DNA of 64,000 nt. Source: Gammaproteobacteria bacterium. GTDB lineage: Bacteria > Pseudomonadota > Gammaproteobacteria > VBWC01. The notes under the pieces were generated by a model. That model worked only from the letters and a program-made list of their open reading frames with translations, ran no database searches and had not been told where the DNA came from. Each line of letters starts with the position of its first letter. Position 1 is the stretch's first letter. The DNA is taken from assembly GCA_023266115.1 (NCBI GenBank), contig JAHFRU010000004.1, forward strand, positions 193,800 to 257,799, read 5' to 3'. Both the position numbers and the translations under genes were made by a program. Below are positions 57,950-64,000 of this stretch, one piece after another.

Positions 57950-58386
57950 ACAACTTCCTTGCAACTCTGACAAAGGACAACATGAGGGCCACCCGAATCA
58001 TATACCCCAACGGTTACAGACGAGCCCGCTGACAAAGCAATGCCGCAGCGTGAACACTGAACAGGCCGGTTCAAACGCATCGCTTCCCAGCCCAATACGG
58101 ATGCAAACTCCGGCGCAATCGCGTTCGCTACGCTAAACGCGGTCTGTGGGCCCGACGTCATGCCAGCGCAAGGTTCACCGAATGCTGCCATGAGAACATC
58201 GCGAATCAGCATAGAAACCGGCACGCCCAGTTCCTCGGCCCTGTCAACTACCCGGGACCGCAACTCCTTTGGCACGCGCGCACCAAGATACTCCTCCTTG
58301 CGTTTCATCGCGACCGTTCGCACCTTATTTCTGCCAGCAGCACGTTTTCTTGCGGCATCCCGCGCATGGCGCATTTCGTCTCGCAT
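57946..58386 (-). CDS. ribbon-helix-helix / zinc-ribbon regulator
   Basis: 146 residues. Basic N-terminus (RHARDAARKRAAGRNK), then a region that looks like a ribbon-helix-helix DNA-binding fold (EEYLGARVPKELRSRVVDRAEELG, residues 30-70), and a C-terminal zinc ribbon with C111, C114, C139 and C142. I know no named family with this order. It is the first gene before DUF1302 with overlapping stop and start, so it is well placed to autoregulate the operon. A start at 58434 is possible but adds a divergent N-terminus. Confidence 0.72.
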   Translation of the reverse strand: MRDEMRHARDAARKRAAGRNKVRTVAMKRKEEYLGARVPKELRSRVVDRAEELGVPVSMLIRDVLMAAFGEPCAGMTSGPQTAFSVANAIAPEFASVLGWEAMRLNRPVQCSRCGIALSAGSSVTVGVYDSGGPHVVLCQSCKEVV

Positions 58387-58445
58387 TGGTAACGCTCCTG
58401 CTGTCGCATTGCGGTGATTGCGCACGTAAAACAATACTCAAAAAA

Positions 58446-58471
58446 GTAACACAATGTGATACATTTTCACA
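58446..58471. promoter_or_regulatory. overlapping palindromes upstream of the regulator gene
   Basis: GTAACAC-AAT-GTGATAC (58446-58462, one mismatch) overlaps TGTGA-N7-TCACA (58455-58471). They lie 60-85 bases before the regulator start. Ribbon-helix-helix proteins bind short palindromes of this sort, so it is a candidate operator. It also resembles a CRP site, but the spacer is 7, not 6. Confidence 0.4.
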
Positions 58472-58585
58472 GCATACAACGGCGCACACCTGTAACCCAA
58501 TGGATATTAGGTTCATATTTACGATTCAAACAAGCCGGAGCTACGGCGGCGGAATAAGCGGAGGGGATGATCGACCCTCCAACCC

Positions 58586-58590
58586 CAACG
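58586..58590. repeat. 5-bp target duplication CAACG, left
   Basis: CAACG directly precedes the left terminal repeat of the outer IS; the same five bases follow its right end at 60878-60882. Confidence 0.75.
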
Positions 58591-58782
58591 AGGCTGTAGA
58601 AAAACCCAATTCTGAGCCAACAGGCCCGTCGTGGGGACGCGTTTATGGAAAAAAAATAGCCATCACGTAATCAATCCATGTTTTCGTTGGTACGATTGTT
58701 CGCCGCAAGAACAGCGCCACCTGCGTTTAATATCCCCTCGAATGACGTGTCACATGTTCTCCATTTCGCGTTATTGTACCGC

Positions 58783-59556
58783 CTAACCATGATGCGCCAA
58801 TTTCTCAATATTGTGCATCAAACAATACAGCTTCCATTGCCCATCGACCTTGGTTTTTCCGCGGAGCGTGAAGCGGTCGAGCCGTTTGTTGCCACGTAAA
58901 TTGCCAAACACAGGCTCTACCGTGGCGCAGCGGCGTGTGATCATTTGGCGACCCATGTCGGAATCTATTTTGATTTTCATTTTGTCCGTTTCGCTTTGTC
59001 TTCCACGCTTTCCTCGAAAAAAGGCGACTTGCCGTGTTTTCGTGTGACTGGGTTTGCGTAGGCATTCATCGCGGCGCTCGCATGGCATGCAGTCTTGTTG
59101 CGCGCCGCTGAATTTCATTGCCCTATACCCGCCTATGGTGCAGTTTGAACCGTTGCTGTAAAGGCGTTTCCCTGCGGGACAAAGGCAGTGCGAGTGGTCG
59201 TCCGCTAAGGTGAAATCAGCCGGGGTAAAGCATTTTTTTCGTTGACGGCGCTGTCTTGTCCCACAGGGGGTCTGCTTTTTCCTTGTGAATAGATTGACCC
59301 ACGTAGCGTTCGTCGCGTTTGCGGTAGCCATTGTCAGGAATGTAGGCGTCGACCTTTTGCTCGGTCAGGGTGTTGAGATTGGCTTCGGAGTGATAACCGG
59401 CGTCGGCGGCAATCACGGTTGTTGCGGTGCGATAGGTGTGCGTGGCGGTGACGATGGGGACTAATAATTCTTGTTCAGATCCGGTCCCGTGCGCTTGCGC
59501 CTCAACGATGATTGGCGCTTTTTCGTCGACAGCGGCAATACCGGTGTATCTTTGAA
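58783..59556 (-). pseudogene. IS1182-like transposase, C-terminal part, frameshifted
   Basis: From 59556 down, one frame encodes QRYTGIAAVDEKAPIIVEAQ...VIAADAGYHSEANL and stops at about 59216. The rest continues in another frame (CFTPADFTLADDHSHCLCPAG...TVEPVFGNLRGNKRLDRFTLRG), typical of IS1182-family DDE transposases. The frame changes near 59225-59240. It is cut at the left IS3 end. Confidence 0.82.
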
Positions 59557-60666
59557 TGAACCGCCCCGGGTTTGGTGGAGGCTCCAACCTTTGAGAGAAT
59601 GGAGCCATGAACAAGTCAAAGAAGTTTTCACCTGAGGTCCGTGAGCGTGCGGTGCGCCTGGTGCAGGCGCACCGCGGGGAGTACCCGTCGCTGTGGGCGG
59701 CCGTGGAGTCGATTGCCCCGAAAATTGGCTGCGTGCCGCAGACGTTGCTGGAGTGGGTCAAGCGTGTGGAGGTGGATGCAGGGCCGCGCCGATCTGCAGT
59801 GTGTTGCGGATCGCCCCGTCTGGCTATCGTCGTCACGCCGCCGAGGCACGCAATCCAGCGCTGCGCTGTGCGCGCTCGCAGCGCGACGACGAGTGGGTGC
59901 CGCACATTGAGCGTGTCTGGCATGCCAATAGGCGGGTCTACGGCGCCGACAAGGTCTGGAAGCAGATGAACCGCGAAGGCATTGTGGTCGCGCGCTGCAC
60001 CGTCGAGCGACTCATGCAAAGGCTGAGATTGCGTGGCGTCATTCGCGGCAAGGTCGTGCGCACGACCATCAGCGATGCCCATGCGCCGTGCCCGCTGGAT
60101 TGGGTCAATCGGCAGTTTAACGCCGACCGCCAATGCCGCGTCTTCACTCGACAGACCCACGGCAATGCACTCCCAAAACGCCAACCTGGCCTCTCGTTGA
60201 TCGACGCCCGGGCGGCCTGGCGAAGGCATTGGTAGCCGCCCTGTCTGCTCTGTTGCCCAACCTCGTGGTCGTCCCATCCAACACCTCCTGTATCGAGATG
60301 TTGCAACGATCGGTTGAATCCGCCCAATACGTCAGCATTCGCTACACCGAGCGACTTGCCGAGGCCGGCATCGAGCCCTCGGTCGGCAGCAAGGGCGACA
60401 GCGACGACAACGCCCTGGCCGAGACGATCAATGGGCTGTATAAGGCTGAGTTGATTCATCGTCGCGCACCGTGGAAGACCAAGGAATCCGTGGAGCTGGC
60501 GACCCTGGATTGGGTCTCGTGGTTCAACAATCATCGGCTGATGGAACCCTTGGGCTATATCCCTCCCGCAGAAGCTGAGGCAAACTACTACAGGCAACAC
60601 AACCGTCAGGCCGCTCTTGCGGCGTGACGTAAACCCAACAGCCTCCACGATTCCCGGGGCGGTTCA
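59557..60666 (+). mobile_element. IS3-family element nested in the outer IS
   Basis: 1110 bases bounded by TGAACCGCCCCGGG at 59557 and its complement ending at 60666, with 22 of 26 terminal bases matching. No target duplication is seen. The host transposase has lost about 180 codons across the junction, so an adjacent deletion probably followed insertion. It is shorter than an intact relative because of an internal deletion. Confidence 0.85.
59607..60627 (+). pseudogene. IS3-family transposase (orfA/orfB), degraded
   Basis: orfA starts [20 protein letters not shown] and keeps its helix-turn-helix to VGQ..EWVKR, then shifts frame near 59780. orfB continues with [29 protein letters not shown] and stops matching after NRQFNADRQ near 60130, where the first catalytic Asp region is deleted. 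The last frame (60290-60627) retains SVGSKGDSDDNALAETINGLYK and WFNNHRLMEPLGYIPPAE, including the final Glu. Not functional. Confidence 0.82.
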
Positions 60667-60787
60667 CAGTACCTCGTGATCAATCAAGTAACACAGCGCA
60701 TGTTCAAAACTGCCTGGAAGAACTTGCCGGTCAAAATCAACGCCCAGGAGTTTTAGCCCTTTGTAAACGGGCTTGTATCGTGCCATT
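60667..60787 (-). pseudogene. IS1182-like transposase, N-terminal 40 codons
   Basis: On the minus strand ATG at 60787 opens MARYKPVYKGLKLLGVDFDR followed by QVLPGSFEHALCYLIDHEV, then is cut by the IS3 right end. AGGAG lies before the ATG. This is the start of the transposase whose end lies at 58783-59556; about 180 codons between are missing. Confidence 0.75.
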
Positions 60788-60877
60788 TTTATCTCCTAAT
60801 CGCGTCCGATGCTCAGGGTTAATTATCGCAGATTTCGAGACATGTTTTTGAGGGAAGATTGGCTTTTTCTACAGCCT

Positions 60878-60882
60878 CAACG
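60878..60882. repeat. 5-bp target duplication CAACG, right
   Basis: Pairs with 58586-58590. Its presence shows that the outer IS moved in as a unit, next to the 3' end of the LolA-like gene. Confidence 0.75.
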
Positions 60883-60922
60883 GGCCATGGCATAGCGCTT
60901 AGTACCGGACGGCCGCGTTAAA

Positions 60923-61753
60923 CTACTGCGCACGCTTCCGCAGTAGATTACGTTCTGACAATAAAGTGTCGTCAAGCCCCGTATTAACTTTTACGTCGGC
61001 AACCTCGAATATTGATCGATGGTCGTTTTGGACATTGTGTACCTCAACGCGATCCCACGCCCATGCGCCATCATGACGTTGCCATTTAATCGTCTGGGTC
61101 TTCAATAGCGTATTATTTTTCTTGTCGAAGTAATCGATCCTGACGTTTACGCAATCATCCGCGTTGGCTGACTTGTTAAACCACAAAATACGGCGGCTAT
61201 ATAGCGAACTAGATTCCTTAGGCGTACTTTCTACGACGTAGTATTCGCTACGATTCGGATCATCTGTTTCGTAAAAAGAGTGATTGTCCTCCTCAAGCGC
61301 GCGCATACCGATATCAGCGTATGTCAGATCTGATCCCAAAAAACTATCTCCCTCATCTCGAACGGAAACACGGCGCACTTTCTTAAGCACCGGCAAATAG
61401 ATCCATTGGTCGGCGTTTTTTCGCGATTCGCGGGTATATGCCCATCGCAGAAATTTAGAGCCCTCAGCATCGGGTGGATACTCTGTAGTAAGCAACATTT
61501 TGTCTGCAATATCGTCCCGCCCCTTGTAATCCTTCCAATACCTGGAATACACGTTCTTCTTCTCGCTACCACTTTTGTCCTTCAACGTGATGCTTAGTTT
61601 CGTTTGCTGGTCGTTACCGGCGTTTTTGTAATAGCAACGCTTTACGATATCTACTGCCGAGACCGCATCTTCCGCCACTCCATACAAAGGTAAAGATACT
61701 GTCGTTAGCCCGACCAATAAAATTAATACCTGACGAGTTTTTACTTGAACCAT
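60923..61753 (-). CDS. outer-membrane lipoprotein-sorting (LolA-like) protein
   Basis: 276 residues with a signal peptide (MVQVKTRQVLILLVGLTTVSLPLYGVAE). The LolA-like fold is suggested by the pattern DKMLLTTEYPPDAEGSKFLRWAY, WIYLPVLKKVRRVSVRDEGDSFLGSDLTYADI and a final V-N-T-G-L-D-D region. Such proteins are encoded with MMPL/RND pumps and DUF1302 proteins. The ATG follows AGGAGG eight bases upstream; an earlier frame start at 61789 is rejected. It was probably the first gene of the envelope operon before the IS inserted. AT-richer than core genes. Confidence 0.85.
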   Translation of the reverse strand: MVQVKTRQVLILLVGLTTVSLPLYGVAEDAVSAVDIVKRCYYKNAGNDQQTKLSITLKDKSGSEKKNVYSRYWKDYKGRDDIADKMLLTTEYPPDAEGSKFLRWAYTRESRKNADQWIYLPVLKKVRRVSVRDEGDSFLGSDLTYADIGMRALEEDNHSFYETDDPNRSEYYVVESTPKESSSLYSRRILWFNKSANADDCVNVRIDYFDKKNNTLLKTQTIKWQRHDGAWAWDRVEVHNVQNDHRSIFEVADVKVNTGLDDTLLSERNLLRKRAQ

Positions 61754-62084
61754 TATTATTACCTCCTGATTGCCGTTTGCCGTGATCACTTATAAACCTA
61801 AGGCGCTGAAAATTATATAATCACGTCCACTCAAAATTCCCTCTTCCGATTAAGCGATGGATGCGTCGCTCGGCGACTGACGAGTATCCGTTGATATATT
61901 ATTTTACTCATCCCTGATTAATTAGACCTGACTGCATGGTGACTTTATGCAGCCAAGCGCGTTCGCACGAGGCGTGAGTTCCTCCCAAATAAGAATAGGC
62001 ACCGGTTGGTTAAACAGCCTAACTCATGTCTATTCTATAAATGGAGCTCTCGTGCTGGTTAAGCCGCCTCGGCTAGGGGCAGCG
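61754..62084. other. intergenic region upstream of the LolA-like gene
   Basis: Holds the LolA-like leader and an AT-rich stretch near 61795-61920 where its promoter should lie. The rest reads like IS3-family end sequence (61930-62060). No open gene. Confidence 0.4.
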
Positions 62085-62279
62085 CGTAAAGTAAACCTGA
62101 TACGGCGTCTGTCGGTCAAGGCGTGAATGCGGGCGACTAGAGCTTAAGACGCCGCGGTCATACCCGATCGAACCGCGCGCCTGTGAGACAGACTCGCAGG
62201 CATTGAGGTTTACCTCCTGGTATTTGACCAGTTGCCACAGCCGTTCAACGAAGATTTTATCTCGCCAACAAAACTGGCC
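62085..62279 (-). pseudogene. IS3-family orfB C-terminal remnant
   Basis: Minus-strand translation gives WRDKIFVERLWQLVKYQEVN, then CESVSQARGSIGYD and RPHSRLDRQTPYQVYF, the conserved end of IS3-family orfB proteins. No start or catalytic core remains and stops follow. A decayed fragment. Confidence 0.68.
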
Positions 62280-62600
62280 AATCGTGTCGGTAACTCAGCT
62301 GATTCAGATACCGTGTTTTAAGCGAACCAGTAGAAAACGAGCCGGTGAGCTCGCGACCTAGACGCGCCATATTTGTCGATCGCTACCTGCACGGCATCCA
62401 GACGCTACTGCACACCCATGATAACTGAGAATCGCCATACCACTACGGTGCTGCGTAATTCACACTCGTCCACGGCCGAATAGGAGACAAAGCTCCTGGG
62501 CGATGGGAATATACGTGACTGACCTCTCGCCTAAAAACTGTTCGGCTGTAAAGTATAGAATTCCGGCAATTTCGTTAACCTGATAGAGCAGGATTTTTTT
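62280..62600. other. non-coding stretch between IS remnants
   Basis: About 320 bases with many stops in all frames, no motif, ending in a run of T at 62593-62601 beside the IS21 end. I see nothing to annotate. Confidence 0.4.
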
Positions 62601-62662
62601 TGTCAACGCCGATTTAAAACTGACACACTTTTACAACGAACGCCGACTTAAATCTGATACAC
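62601..62662. repeat. IS21-family terminal repeats
   Basis: Two direct copies of ACGCCGA(T/C)TTAAA(A/T)CTGA at 62606-62623 and 62640-62657. Multiple terminal copies are typical of IS21-family ends. They mark the istB-side end of the element. Confidence 0.7.
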
Positions 62663-62684
62663 CTCCATTACATCCGCCTGCCGT

Positions 62685-63877
<1,193 letters not shown>

Positions 63878-64000
63878 GACCTGTAAATAATTCTGTGTAA
63901 CTGCCGGCTATAGAGACTCCGGCATCCGCTCGGGGAACTCGATCATAAAACGGTTCAGCGCACCTTTCCAGTGGCGGATTGGCATGGACCATTTCTTCGC
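63878..64000 (-). mobile_element. IS256-family element, right end (partial)
   Basis: Joins the IstA fragment at about 63878. Its terminal sequence reads, on the minus strand, TTACACAGAATTATTTACAG, like IS256-family ends. The remainder lies beyond the window. Confidence 0.65.
63908..64000 (-). CDS. IS256-family transposase, C-terminal end (partial)
   Basis: The last 30 codons before TAG: KKWSMPIRHWKGALNRF and FPERMPESL. The W-S/T-M-P-I-x-x-W-K-x-A-L-N pattern is the conserved end of IS256-family (Mutator-type) transposases. Whether the rest is intact cannot be seen. Confidence 0.78.
   Translation of the reverse strand, partial: AKKWSMPIRHWKGALNRFMIEFPERMPESL

Larger units (their letters stand above)
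58591..60877 (-). mobile_element. outer IS (IS1182-like), itself interrupted by an IS3 element
   Basis: Ends are AGGCTGTAGAAAAACCCAAT at 58591-58610 and AGGCTGTAGAAAAAGCCAAT on the minus strand at 60858-60877, one mismatch in 20. They are flanked by the CAACG duplication. Its transposase is split and decayed, and a 1.1-kb IS3-family element lies inside. It separates the LolA-like gene from the rest of the envelope operon. Confidence 0.85.

Noticed and set aside
58455..58471. CRP site before the regulator gene (TGTGA-N7-TCACA)
   Set aside because: CRP sites have a six-base spacer; with seven, and an overlapping palindrome present, an RHH operator is more likely. Not called as CRP.
59216..60277. 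353-codon minus-strand frame
   Set aside because: Only its last about 110 codons are real transposase; the rest is antisense to the nested IS3 element.

Overview
The window is a high-GC, densely coded proteobacterial chromosome segment. Gene content and order point to a gammaproteobacterium: ychF-pth-rplY-prs, ispE-lolB-TPR lipoprotein next to divergent hemA-prfA-prmC, gatCAB next to divergent mreBCD-mrdAB-mltB-rlpA-dacA-dat-ybeD-lipB-lipA, and folK/folB/plsY/tsaD. The free-living sulfur-oxidiser-like lineages are my best guess, but that placement is inference. No rRNA, CRISPR array or phage is visible. There are two tRNAs (elongator Met and Gln-TTG).

Layout. (1) 1-8.4 kb: partial miaB, amtB, a large SBBP-repeat surface protein, a repetitive FG-GAP lipoprotein preceded by a 12-C tract, and a Nudix hydrolase. 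(2) 8.4-16 kb: translation and precursor genes on the minus strand (tRNA-Met, ychF, pth, rplY, prs, tRNA-Gln, ispE, lolB, TPR lipoprotein). (3) 16.4-20.1 kb: hemA-prfA-prmC plus a JAMM metalloprotease. (4) 20.1-35.3 kb: gatCAB on the minus strand, then a long plus-strand cell-shape, peptidoglycan and lipoate block. (5) 35.3-36.5 kb: a decayed RAYT/REP locus interrupted by a small IS3 relic. (6) 36.5-42 kb: a minus-strand operon of two TPR-glycosyltransferases (GT9-like and SPINDLY/OGT type) and a MidA-like methyltransferase. (7) 42-46 kb: a folate-linked SDR, folK and folB, separated by an AT-richer three-gene cassette that includes a TIGR04255-like protein. (8) 46-50 kb: plsY, tsaD and a DrrAB-like ABC exporter. 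(9) 50-61.8 kb: a minus-strand envelope operon (LolA-like protein, ribbon-helix-helix/zinc-ribbon regulator, DUF1302-like outer-membrane protein, MMPL/RND exporter, beta-barrel protein, TPR beta-barrel protein), split by a nested IS. (10) 61.8-64 kb: an IS graveyard (IS3, IS21 and IS256 fragments).

How it fits together. The elongasome block (MreBCD, PBP2, RodA, MltB, RlpA, DacA) is one wall-growth unit, and dat can feed D-alanine metabolism. lipB and lipA supply lipoyl groups. The 50-61.8 kb operon looks like an inner-to-outer-membrane transport route. Its RND pump carries an unusual Trp/Gly/Asn-rich insert, and the convergent ABC ATPase ends in a Trp/Gly/Asn/Lys-rich tail of the same character. 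This suggests that the two neighbouring exporters share a partner or a history. That pairing and the 42.9-44.7 kb cassette are the best candidates for undescribed biology here.
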